From contig NC_013739.1 of the NCBI RefSeq assembly GCF_000025265.1, forward strand, positions 124,001 to 188,000: a DNA stretch of 64,000 nucleotides. Reading direction: 5' to 3'. Shown one piece after another: positions 16,919 through 23,687 of this stretch (positions within the stretch are counted from its first letter, which is position 1; each line of letters begins with the position of its first letter). Position numbers and translations under genes: made by a program. The stretch comes from Conexibacter woesei DSM 14684. Its GTDB lineage: Bacteria > Actinomycetota > Thermoleophilia > Solirubrobacterales > Solirubrobacteraceae. Below the pieces are notes generated by a model. That model saw nothing but the letters and a program-made list of their open reading frames with translations, was not told the origin of the DNA and ran no database searches.

Positions 16919-17272
16919 TCACCCGCGCGCGGCGGCGCGCGCCCATGCGATCAGCAGTCCCTGCAACGGCAGGCGCGCGATCAGCCCCGCGCGGCCGCCG
17001 GGCAGTCTGTAGCGCTCCGCGTGCAAGCACATGTGCACGTTCGCCGGGAAGACCGCGACGAGCGTCGCGACGCTCAGCAGTCCGCCGAGGCGGCGGGTGC
17101 GCGGGTGCAGCAGCGCGGCGCCGGCCGCGATCTCGGCGACGCCGCTGGCGTAGACCAGCTCGCGGTGGGCCGGCAGCCAGTCCGGCATGATCGCCTCGTA
17201 GATCCGCGGCTTGACGAAGTGGAGGATCCCCGCGACGACGAAGAAGGGACCGAACAGGCGTCGAATCGGCAT
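16919..17272 (-). CDS. DoxX-like small membrane protein
   Basis: 117 residues with about four hydrophobic helices. MPIRRLFGPFFVVAGILHFV at the start followed by KPRIYEAIMPDWLPAHRELVY, and then SGVAEIAAGAALLHPRTRRLGG, is the DoxX/DoxD-like pattern. These are inner-membrane proteins of uncertain function, sometimes linked to thiol or redox homeostasis. It lies 9 bases downstream of the winged-helix gene on the same strand, so cotranscription is likely. Confidence 0.75.
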   Translation of the reverse strand: MPIRRLFGPFFVVAGILHFVKPRIYEAIMPDWLPAHRELVYASGVAEIAAGAALLHPRTRRLGGLLSVATLVAVFPANVHMCLHAERYRLPGGRAGLIARLPLQGLLIAWARAAARG

Positions 17273-17281
17273 CGGCCGACC

Positions 17282-18463
17282 CTAGCCCAGCGGCCCCCAG
17301 TCGAGCGCCGCCTCGCCGCCGAGGAACCGCGCGAGCAGCTCCACCTCGCTCGCGGCCGCCGCTCTTGCCGCGCGCGGCAGTCTGCCGAACGGCTCGATCC
17401 CGACGCGCAGCGCCGTGCCTCTGCGCTCGTGTCTCCAGACGCCGGCCATCCGTCCCTCGACGAGCAGCACTGGCGAGATCCATCCCTGCGGCCGGTAGAC
17501 GCGCGCTCTCGCGCCGGCCGGCAGCAGCTGGTCGGCGTGGAGCGTCGCGGCGATCGTGTACTGGTCGAAGCCGGGCAGCAGCCGCACGCCGCCGCTCCCC
17601 TTCGCCGCCGACCGCTGTGCCGGCTCGACGTCGGCGGCGAGCAGCCAGCGCTCGGTCCCCTCGACGGTGACCGGCACGACCTCGTCGCCGAGCAGCCGCA
17701 GCATCCGTCTTCCGTCTGCCGGCGCGACGCCCCACCAGCGCGCCAGCTCCTCGCGCGTCAACGGCCCGGCGACGGCGAGCCAGCGGCGCGCGGCGTCCGC
17801 GAGCGCCGCCTCGCCGTCGTCCGCCCTCCACGCTCCCAGCCACGCGGCGGGATGCGCGAAGCGCACGTTCTGGCCGTCGCTCGGACCGAAGCAGAGGGCG
17901 CCGACGGCGGCCGGGTACTTGAGCGTCGAGCCCCAGTTGTCGCGCAGCCGGTCACCGAGCGCCTGCGAGCCGGTGCGCCGCTGCACCTCCGCGGCCAGCT
18001 CCGTGCGCGTCAGCAGCCGGCCGTCGGCGAGCGTCGCGTCGATCTCGGCGGCGATCCGCAGCAGCTCCTCCTCGGTCAGGCCGAAGTAGCGCAGGCGGCT
18101 GGCGTTGAGGTAGGCACGCGGAGCGCGCGCGGTCAGCGCGCCCGTCCAGCTGCCGTAGTCGGCGCTCGGCAGCAGGTGGAGCGTGCCGCGCGCCGCCCAC
18201 GTCTTCACGAGCGCACGCTCCTCCCACAACGCCGTGGCGACGTCGTCGGAACGGAGCTGCTCGACGCGCGCCCACAGCGTCAGCTCGGCGCTCGACATCA
18301 GCTGAGCGTGCAGGCCGCAGAGCGCCCCGGCGACCACGAGCCGCTCGGCGTGCGGGGCGCGGACGTCGAGTCGCTGGCGCTGGAGCCGCAGTCCCAGGAC
18401 CTGGTCCCAGGTCAGCTCGGCGACGGGCTCCAGTCTCGTTCCCCTGCGTGATCTGGCGGCCAT
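17282..18463 (-). CDS. Winged helix DNA-binding domain protein (HTH_42 family)
   Basis: 393 residues, start ATG at 18463 (MAARSRRG). Family features include LRLQRQRLDVRAP near the N-terminus, the AWAARGTLHLL-like segment (KTWAARGTLHLLP), PLTREELARWWG and the C-terminal LLPGFDQY followed by GWISPVLLVEGRMAGVW. This matches the winged-helix family related to YcaQ, some members of which are DNA glycosylases acting on crosslinks. Whether this one acts on DNA damage or is a regulator cannot be read from sequence. It probably forms an operon with the DoxX-like gene. Confidence 0.85.
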   Translation of the reverse strand: MAARSRRGTRLEPVAELTWDQVLGLRLQRQRLDVRAPHAERLVVAGALCGLHAQLMSSAELTLWARVEQLRSDDVATALWEERALVKTWAARGTLHLLPSADYGSWTGALTARAPRAYLNASRLRYFGLTEEELLRIAAEIDATLADGRLLTRTELAAEVQRRTGSQALGDRLRDNWGSTLKYPAAVGALCFGPSDGQNVRFAHPAAWLGAWRADDGEAALADAARRWLAVAGPLTREELARWWGVAPADGRRMLRLLGDEVVPVTVEGTERWLLAADVEPAQRSAAKGSGGVRLLPGFDQYTIAATLHADQLLPAGARARVYRPQGWISPVLLVEGRMAGVWRHERRGTALRVGIEPFGRLPRAARAAAASEVELLARFLGGEAALDWGPLG

Positions 18464-18489
18464 CGACAGGACGATAGGCGCCGCTGCGG

Positions 18490-18891
18490 TCAGTCGTCGT
18501 GGCGCGGCTTCTGCCGCCCGCGCTTGTGCTCGGAGCGGCGCTTCTTCGCCTCGACGCGGCGTCTTCTCGACGCCTTCGACGGTTTCGTCGGCGTGCGGTG
18601 GCGCGGCACCGCGAGCGCGCCGGCGAGCCGGTCGCGCAGTCGCTCGAGCGCCAGCTCGCGGTTCAGCGCCTGGCTGCGCGCGTCCTGCGCGACGGCGGTC
18701 ACGCGCGGCCCGTAGCGGGCGCGGACGCGCTCCTTCTGCCACGGCTGCAGCGTGCGCGAGGCGGCGACGTCGAAGACCGCCTCGATCCGCGAGGCGGTCA
18801 CGTTCGCGTGTTGGCCGCCCGGCCCCGACGAGCGGCTGGCGCGCAGCGTCACCTCCGTGAGCGGGAGCGCGACGTCGCGCGTGATCGGCAT
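18490..18891 (-). CDS. arfB: Peptidyl-tRNA hydrolase ArfB-like, release-factor GGQ domain
   Basis: 133 residues. The GGQ motif (SSGPGGQHANV) of class I release factors sits in an ArfB/YaeJ-size protein with a very basic C-terminal tail (SKASRRRRVEAKKRRSEHKR), which in ArfB enters the empty mRNA channel. It would hydrolyse peptidyl-tRNA on stalled ribosomes. ATG at 18891 (MPITRD) fits the family; a longer reading is not conserved-looking. It is divergent from the VapBC pair. Confidence 0.88.
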   Translation of the reverse strand: MPITRDVALPLTEVTLRASRSSGPGGQHANVTASRIEAVFDVAASRTLQPWQKERVRARYGPRVTAVAQDARSQALNRELALERLRDRLAGALAVPRHRTPTKPSKASRRRRVEAKKRRSEHKRGRQKPRHDD

Positions 18892-18975
18892 CGGATCGTC
18901 CACTCCTGCACCGTATCGTCGCGCTCTGTGACGCCATCCAGCAGAACCTGTGCCAATCGGCGCTTGATCGCTGGA

Positions 18976-18990
18976 GATATCCGGGATATC
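18976..18990. promoter_or_regulatory. Palindromic operator of the VapBC pair
   Basis: Perfect 15-base palindrome GATATCCGGGATATC, 8 bases before the antitoxin start codon. Its AT-rich arms stand out in this GC-rich DNA. Ribbon-helix-helix antitoxins bind such sites together with their toxin for conditional autorepression. Confidence 0.65.
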
Positions 18991-18998
18991 ATGGTTGC

Positions 18999-19268
18999 AT
19001 GGCAAAGGTGCTCGTGACGATCGAAGACCCCCTCCTCAAGCGCATCGATCGCACGGTGCGCGAGCGCGGCCTGACGCGCAGCGGCTACCTGTCGGAGCTG
19101 GCGCGCCGCGACCTCGACGCCCAGCTCGGCCCCGGCGCCGACCCTCAGGTGAGAGCGGCGCTGCGGCGGATGCAGGATCTCGTCGCCGGCCTCGACGTGC
19201 GAAGCGACGAGGACACGACGAGCCTGCTGCGCAGAACCCGCGACGAGCGACTGGACCAGCTCGGGTGA
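18999..19268 (+). CDS. vapB: VapB-type ribbon-helix-helix antitoxin
   Basis: 89 residues. The N-terminus MAKVLVTIEDPLLKRIDRTV followed by RERGLTRSGYLSELARRDL is a ribbon-helix-helix DNA-binding fold. The C-terminal half (RRMQDLVAGLDVRSDEDTTS and on) is the likely toxin-binding part. Its stop overlaps the GTG start of the PIN toxin, the standard arrangement that couples translation of the pair. Confidence 0.82.
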   Translation: MAKVLVTIEDPLLKRIDRTVRERGLTRSGYLSELARRDLDAQLGPGADPQVRAALRRMQDLVAGLDVRSDEDTTSLLRRTRDERLDQLG

Positions 19269-19675
19269 CCGAGGCGGTGCTGGACGCGAACGTCGTGTTG
19301 AAGTGGCTGCGCCCGGAGGAAGAGCCGCGTGAACCTGCCGCGGCCTTCCTGCGCGCCGCTCACGACGCGGGCGAGCTGCGCGTGACCGCGCCGGCGCTGC
19401 TCCCGTACGAGGTGCTGAACGTCGTCGGGCGCAAGTGGCGGGTCGACGCGGCGGCGCTGATCGAGCTTGCGACGTGGTTCGGCGCGCTGCGCTTCGACCT
19501 CGTCGAGCCGCCGCTCGCCGAGGTCGCGCGCTGGACGGCGGCAGGGCTGAGCGCATACGACGCCGCGTACGTCGCGGTCGCCGAGGCGGCGGGGATCGAG
19601 CTGATCACTGCGGACGCGGGCATCGTCGCCGCCGCGCCCGGCATCGCGCGGGGCCTGGCCGACGCCGCCGGCTGA
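19265..19675 (+). CDS. vapC: VapC-type PIN-domain ribonuclease toxin
   Basis: 136 residues, GTG start overlapping the antitoxin stop. PIN-domain acidic residues are all present: Asp7 (VLDANVVLKW), Glu in PYEVLNVVG, Asp in SAYDAAYVAVAE and Asp in LITADAG. It should be a Mg-dependent RNase restrained by the upstream antitoxin; the RNA target is unknown. A second, similar pair lies at 54809-55461. Confidence 0.85.
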   Translation: MTEAVLDANVVLKWLRPEEEPREPAAAFLRAAHDAGELRVTAPALLPYEVLNVVGRKWRVDAAALIELATWFGALRFDLVEPPLAEVARWTAAGLSAYDAAYVAVAEAAGIELITADAGIVAAAPGIARGLADAAG

Positions 19676-19696
19676 GCGGCGCGCCGGCGGCTCGCG

Positions 19697-19969
19697 TCAG
19701 GCTCTGCTGGTCTTGCCGGCCTTCGCGCCGCGGCGTGTGAGGAACGCGCCGATCGCGGCGCCGATCAGCAGGCACGCGACGATCACGATGAACAGCGGCA
19801 TCTGCACCGAGCCGAGTATCAGGTTGACCTTCACCTCATCGAGGTTGAAGAGCGCGAAGGCCGCGGCCGCGACGGAGAGGATCGCGACCGCGACGAGGCG
19901 CGCTCTGTCTCTGCTGGAGCGCTGCGTCGCCGCGGATGCGTCGTGATCGTGTGCTGAAGGAGTGGCCAT
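19697..19969 (-). CDS. LapA/DUF1049-like two-helix membrane protein
   Basis: 90 residues. Two hydrophobic helices (LVAVAILSVAAAAFALFNL; MPLFIVIVACLLIGAAIGAF) are separated by DEVKVNLILGSVQ, the pattern of the LapA/DUF1049 domain. A short cytosolic N-terminus carries His/Asp residues and the C-terminus is basic. The function in actinobacteria, which lack LPS, is not established. It lies between the VapC gene and BioY. Confidence 0.7.
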   Translation of the reverse strand: MATPSAHDHDASAATQRSSRDRARLVAVAILSVAAAAFALFNLDEVKVNLILGSVQMPLFIVIVACLLIGAAIGAFLTRRGAKAGKTSRA

Positions 19970-19999
19970 GGTCGGATCATCCCCGACCGGGCCGACAAG

Positions 20000-20602
20000 T
20001 CAACCGCGCTCGAAGCGTCTGACGAGCTTCCACGCGGAGGGCAGCACGGCCGCGCCGACGATCGCCTTGATCACGCCGCCGACGATGAAGATCGCGAAGC
20101 CGTTGTGGACGGTCCAGCTCCAGTCCTGGCCGACGGCCAGCTTGAGGCCGACGAGGCCGAAGGCGAAGACGATCAGCTGCGCCGCGACGAACGACAGGAA
20201 CGCGGTGACGGCCTTGCGATCGGCGCCGCGCTCGGCGAGGTAGCCGACGACGCCGGTGGCGAAGATGAAGCCGATGATGTAGCCGCCGCTGGCGCCGGTG
20301 ATGACGTCCCAGCCGGAGTTGCCCTCGGCGTAGACCGGCAGAAACAGGCCGAGCAGCGCGTAGAGCAGCATCGCGGCGGTGCCGCGGCGGGCGCCGAGCG
20401 TCGCGCCGACGAGGCCGACGGCGAGCGTCTGGCCGGTCACCGGGACCGGCGACGGCGGGACGGGGATCGCGACCTGCGCCAGCAGCGCGGTGAACAGCGC
20501 GCCGCCGATCACGAGCGCGATGTCACGGGTGCGCGCACCCGGTATCGCGTCGGCGAGAACGAGGCCGCGGCGCGGCAGTGTGGGCGCGATTGCGGTGGCC
20601 AT
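20000..20602 (-). CDS. bioY: Biotin transporter substrate-binding S component BioY
   Basis: 200 residues with about six membrane helices. The BioY hallmark PVPVTGQTLAVGLVGATLG is present, followed by GNSGWDVITGASGGYIIGFI. It binds biotin for an energy-coupling-factor transporter, or may work alone; no EcfT/EcfA genes are in the window. A clear Shine-Dalgarno (AAAGGAG) lies upstream of the ATG. No biotin-biosynthesis neighbour is visible. Confidence 0.93.
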   Translation of the reverse strand: MATAIAPTLPRRGLVLADAIPGARTRDIALVIGGALFTALLAQVAIPVPPSPVPVTGQTLAVGLVGATLGARRGTAAMLLYALLGLFLPVYAEGNSGWDVITGASGGYIIGFIFATGVVGYLAERGADRKAVTAFLSFVAAQLIVFAFGLVGLKLAVGQDWSWTVHNGFAIFIVGGVIKAIVGAAVLPSAWKLVRRFERG

Positions 20603-20815
20603 GGAGCTCCTTTGCGGTGAAAGTCGGAACGGCGTGCGACTCGACGGGTCTACCTCATGCGACCGAGCAGCCGCGAGCGCGGCCGCTCATTCTGGGGCAC
20701 TCGGGCGGCGCGCGACCCCGATCCGGGGGGTCGGCGGCCGGGTCGGCGGTCTCCTGCGCCGGCACGCGGCACGTCGAAACGGCCGCACCGCACGTCGCGC
20801 GCGCTGCGGCACGCG

Positions 20816-21472
20816 CTAGTTCAGGCGCGTTCGCACGCGCTCCAGCTCGCGCTCCATCCGCTCGCGCGTCTCGGCGCAGACCGGCAGCGCGAGTCGCAGC
20901 TCGGCCGCGCGCAGCGCCCACGAGAGGTGGCCGATCCGCTCGGCACGCTCGGCGATGCGGTCGAGCAGCAGCGCGGACAACTGGTGGGCGCACTGCCAGC
21001 CGACCTTCTCCTCGCGGCCGGTCAGGTCGACGAGCGGACCGCGTCGCCGCAGGTCGGCGACGTGCGGCGCGGCGAGGCCGGCGTGCGCGAGGTACTGCTC
21101 GCGCCGGCGCCCGACCGCGCCGAGCGCGATCCCGGCGCGGCGGCCGGCCTCGACGGCGGCGATCGTCAGCGGTAGCGCGTGGCCGCTGCCGTCACGCAGG
21201 ACACGGTGCAGCAGCAGGTCGTCGAAGACGCTCTCGCGGCCGATTCTCTTGCGCTCCTCCACGATGGTGAAGCGGTTGCCGACGGCGGCGGCGCAGGCGA
21301 CCAGCTGCTCGCGCGGCGCGACGTGACGGAACGCGGCGAGGTCGCAGCCGAGCTCGTCGAGCGCGGCGTGGGCGTCGTCGGCGGCGATCGGCTCGAACTC
21401 GGCGCCCAGCGCGAGCGCGAGGTCCGCTGGGGCGGGGCATTCGGAGACGGCTTGGAGGGCGAAGGGGAGCAT
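20816..21472 (-). CDS. SirB1-like transglutaminase-fold protein (tentative)
   Basis: 218 residues, no signal peptide. The middle (ESVFDDLLLHRVLRDGSGHA then LPLTIAAVEAGRRAGIALGAVG) resembles the SirB1 transglutaminase-like domain where a short-lived cofactorless fold packs NxxLxxVLxRRxGxP and a 'G-hPL-V' segment. The catalytic Cys-His-Asp of true transglutaminases is not evident. The C-terminal third is helical with many charged residues. Function is unknown; the similarity is weak and judged by eye. Its start is 17 bases from an iron-box-like palindrome. Confidence 0.45.
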   Translation of the reverse strand: MLPFALQAVSECPAPADLALALGAEFEPIAADDAHAALDELGCDLAAFRHVAPREQLVACAAAVGNRFTIVEERKRIGRESVFDDLLLHRVLRDGSGHALPLTIAAVEAGRRAGIALGAVGRRREQYLAHAGLAAPHVADLRRRGPLVDLTGREEKVGWQCAHQLSALLLDRIAERAERIGHLSWALRAAELRLALPVCAETRERMERELERVRTRLN

Positions 21473-21488
21473 GGGCGACCGGGTCGTT

Positions 21489-21502
21489 TTAGGGTGACCT
21501 AA
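21489..21502. promoter_or_regulatory. Iron-box-like palindrome (DtxR/IdeR type)
   Basis: TTAGGGTGACCTAA: perfect 5-base arms TTAGG/CCTAA, matching 12 of 14 positions of one half of the IdeR/DtxR box as I remember it (TTAGGCTAACCTAA). It lies between the divergent SirB1-like and cupredoxin genes, 17 bases before the former start, so metal-dependent repression of one or both is plausible. Confidence 0.4.
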
Positions 21503-21609
21503 TACATACTGCCATGGTCGGAGATGAAATGCTCGGCGGGGGCCGATCGGGGAAGGACTCGGCGGCGCCGGCGTCTGGAGGGGTAAGCCATCGACGGGAG
21601 GAGAGCAAG

Positions 21610-21969
21610 ATGCGACGACGCGTGACCTGTCTCGCGCTGCTGTCGACCGGAGCCGCGGCGCTGCTTCCGGCTGTCACCGGAGCGGCCGGGTCCTCCGGCT
21701 CGCCCGCGGCGCATGCCGCCGCGACCCGCACGGTCGTCCTGCGCGACATCGCCTTCAACCCCAGCCGCGTGACGATCCACCGCGGCGACCGCGTCACGTG
21801 GCAGTGGCGCGACGGCCGCACGCGCCACAACGTCACGAGCCGCAGCTTCCGAAGCGCGAGCACGCGCAGCAGCGGCTCCTACTCGGTCACGTTCGGCCGC
21901 CCGGGCACGTTCGCGTACCACTGCACGCTCCACCCCGGCATGACGGGGAGCGTCGTCGTCAGGAGATGA
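21610..21969 (+). CDS. Secreted cupredoxin (plastocyanin/azurin-like)
   Basis: 119 residues. A signal peptide (MRRRVTCLALLSTGAAALLP, cleavage near AHAAA) is followed by one cupredoxin domain of about 85 residues. Type 1 copper ligands are all present in order: His in RHNVTS, Cys in FAYHCTLHP, His two residues after that Cys-Thr-Leu, and Met in HPGMTG. It would carry electrons or copper outside the membrane. The start is set by a strong Shine-Dalgarno (GGGAGGAGAG) ahead of ATG 21610; upstream in-frame ATGs lack one. Confidence 0.87.
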   Translation: MRRRVTCLALLSTGAAALLPAVTGAAGSSGSPAAHAAATRTVVLRDIAFNPSRVTIHRGDRVTWQWRDGRTRHNVTSRSFRSASTRSSGSYSVTFGRPGTFAYHCTLHPGMTGSVVVRR

Positions 21970-21972
21970 CGG

Positions 21973-22386
21973 CTAGGTCGTGGGCGCGACGTCGACGTAC
22001 TGCAGCACGACGCGCCCGATCACGACGACGTCGCCGTCGTGCAGCTCCGCCTCCTGGATCCGCCGGCCGTTGACGAACGTGCCGTTGGAGCTGCGGTCGT
22101 CGAGGATGCGGACCGCGCCGCGTCGCTGCGTCACGATCGCGTGCCGGCGCGAGACGCTGACGTCCTCGAGCTGGATGTCGGCGGTGAAGCCGCGGCCGAG
22201 GTGCGTGATCGTTCGGTCCAGCGGGAGCAGCCTTTCGCTGCCGCCCTCCTCCATCGCGAAGTAGCGGCCCGGGGCGGGATGCGCGACAGCTTCGACACGG
22301 TCGCCGTCCGCGGGCCCCTGCACCGCGTCGACCGCCTCTGTCGGCTCGAACGCGATGGTATGGCGGTCCGACGGCGTGGTGGTCAT
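21973..22386 (-). CDS. FHA-domain protein
   Basis: 137 residues. A variable N-terminus of about 55 residues is followed by a full forkhead-associated domain: ITHLGRGFTADIQLEDVSVS, RRHAIV, DDRSSNGTFVNGRRI. The conserved Arg, Ser-Arg-Arg-His and Asn-Gly residues that bind phosphothreonine are in place. It probably reads Ser/Thr kinase phosphorylation, but no kinase is in the window. It converges with the cupredoxin gene and is divergent from the sigma factor gene. Confidence 0.9.
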   Translation of the reverse strand: MTTTPSDRHTIAFEPTEAVDAVQGPADGDRVEAVAHPAPGRYFAMEEGGSERLLPLDRTITHLGRGFTADIQLEDVSVSRRHAIVTQRRGAVRILDDRSSNGTFVNGRRIQEAELHDGDVVVIGRVVLQYVDVAPTT

Positions 22387-22406
22387 TCCTGCACCTCAGC
22401 GCGTGT

Positions 22407-22425
22407 ACCTCAAGAGAACCTCAAG
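22407..22425. repeat. Pair of 11-base-spaced direct repeats
   Basis: ACCTCAAG occurs twice (22407-22414 and 22418-22425) with an 11-base period, one DNA turn. It lies in the 135-base region between the divergent FHA and sigma factor genes. This spacing is typical for OmpR/PhoP-type response-regulator sites; no such regulator is nearby. Confidence 0.35.
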
Positions 22426-22521
22426 GAAACCGAAGATCGCGACGAGAGCGATGAAGATCCGGTGAAACCGGACCGGATGTAACGCGACGAAGGTCTCACG
22501 GCATCTCCTCGGTGAACGACG

Positions 22522-23121
22522 ATGGAGGTGGCGGATGCCGACCGATCGACAGACCCGATGAGCAGCGACGCGGAGCTGCTGGAAGCGTCGCGCGAGGACG
22601 CGGGCGCCTTCCGCGAGCTGTACGAACGCTACGCCCTGCGCGTCCAGGGCTATCACCGGCGCCGTACGCGCAGCGACGACGCGGCGCACGACCTGACGGC
22701 CGAGACGTTCGCGCAGGCGTGGCTCGGGCGGGCGCGCTTCCGCGACGAGGCGGGCGGCAGCGCCGGCCCGTGGCTGTTCGGGATCGCCCGCCACGTGCTG
22801 CTCGCGTCGGTCCGGCGCGGCCAGCTGGAGCGGATCGCCTGCGAGCGGCTCGGCCTGTTCGACCGGCTCGACTGCCGGCCGGCCGCGGTCGAGCCGCAGA
22901 CGGCCTGGCTGGAGGACCTCGACGAGGACCTCGACCGCGCGCTCGCCGACCTGCCTGCCGGGCAGCGCGACGCGATCCGCCTGCGCGTCGTCGACGACCT
23001 CGCCTACGAGCAGGTCGCGGCGGCGCTCGACACCACGCCGCAGGCGGCGCGGGTCCGCGTCCACCGCGGGCTCGGCGCGCTGCGGACGAAGCTGAACCAC
23101 TCGACGGAGGCATCCCGATGA
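22522..23121 (+). CDS. ECF-type RNA polymerase sigma factor
   Basis: 199 residues (187 if it starts at ATG 22558, MSSDAELLEA, which fits the family equally well). Region 2: FRELYERYALRVQGYHRRRT, then DLTAETFAQAWLGRARFR and PWLFGIARHVL. Region 4: LADLPAGQRDAIRLRVVDDL then AYEQVAAALDTTPQAARVRVHRGL. It directs RNA polymerase to a small regulon. Its stop overlaps the start of the next gene, which probably encodes its regulator or first target. Confidence 0.9.
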   Translation: MEVADADRSTDPMSSDAELLEASREDAGAFRELYERYALRVQGYHRRRTRSDDAAHDLTAETFAQAWLGRARFRDEAGGSAGPWLFGIARHVLLASVRRGQLERIACERLGLFDRLDCRPAAVEPQTAWLEDLDEDLDRALADLPAGQRDAIRLRVVDDLAYEQVAAALDTTPQAARVRVHRGLGALRTKLNHSTEASR

Positions 23122-23657
23122 CGACCGATCTCCCGCCGCGTCTCGCCCGCCTCGGCGACGCGCTCGAACAGGCCGCGAGCGCCGACCTCGCGGGCGCGAG
23201 CAGCGCGGCGAGCGCCCCGGCGAGCGCGCGTGCGCGAACGACGGCCGGCCGCGGCCGCCGCCCCCGGCGGATCGCGCTGTTCGCCGCCGCGATCGCGATC
23301 GCGATCCCCGGCGCGGCGATCGCCGGCAGTCAGCTGATCGACACCGACGAGGTCGCCGACAGCATCCCCGCCGGCTCGCTGTGGCTCGCCGGCACCGAGC
23401 CGTCGTGCACGGTCGTGCGCGAGAACGTCGAGTTCCACTGCACGCTCGGGAAGGCGCCGAGCGGCGAGGTTCTCGCGGACTGGAAGGGAACCGTCGAGCC
23501 GACCGTCGACGCCTCCAAGCGCGTCAACGGCGGCTGCCGCTCGCTCGCGAGCGACGGGCGCAGCTGGCGCTGCTACATCGGCAGCGAGGCCGTCGAGCAG
23601 AGAATCATCGGCGCCGGCTTCCTCGGCGACTACGCGCCGACGCCCGGGGCCGGTTGA
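23118..23657 (+). CDS. Single-pass membrane protein coupled to the sigma factor
   Basis: 179 residues, ATG overlapping the sigma factor stop (ATGA). A disordered basic N-terminal part of about 50 residues leads into one membrane helix (IALFAAAIAIAIPGAAIAGS), then an extracytoplasmic domain with four cysteines (SCTV, FHCTLG, GGCRSL, WRCYIG). No zinc-type HxxxCxxC anti-sigma motif is visible. By position it could be an anti-sigma factor or a sensor partner; the sequence itself shows only topology. Confidence 0.6.
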   Translation: MTTDLPPRLARLGDALEQAASADLAGASSAASAPASARARTTAGRGRRPRRIALFAAAIAIAIPGAAIAGSQLIDTDEVADSIPAGSLWLAGTEPSCTVVRENVEFHCTLGKAPSGEVLADWKGTVEPTVDASKRVNGGCRSLASDGRSWRCYIGSEAVEQRIIGAGFLGDYAPTPGAG

Positions 23658-23668
23658 CCCCGGGCGTC
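23639..23668. terminator. Hairpin between converging genes
   Basis: Inverted repeat with 11-base arms (GACGCCCGGGG / CCCCGGGCGTC) and an 8-base loop, overlapping the stop codon of the gene at 23118-23657 and facing the 3' end of the gene at 23688-25403. No T-run follows, so a bidirectional terminator is likely but not certain. Confidence 0.6.
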
Positions 23669-23687
23669 TGCGCGCGGAACGGCTGGA

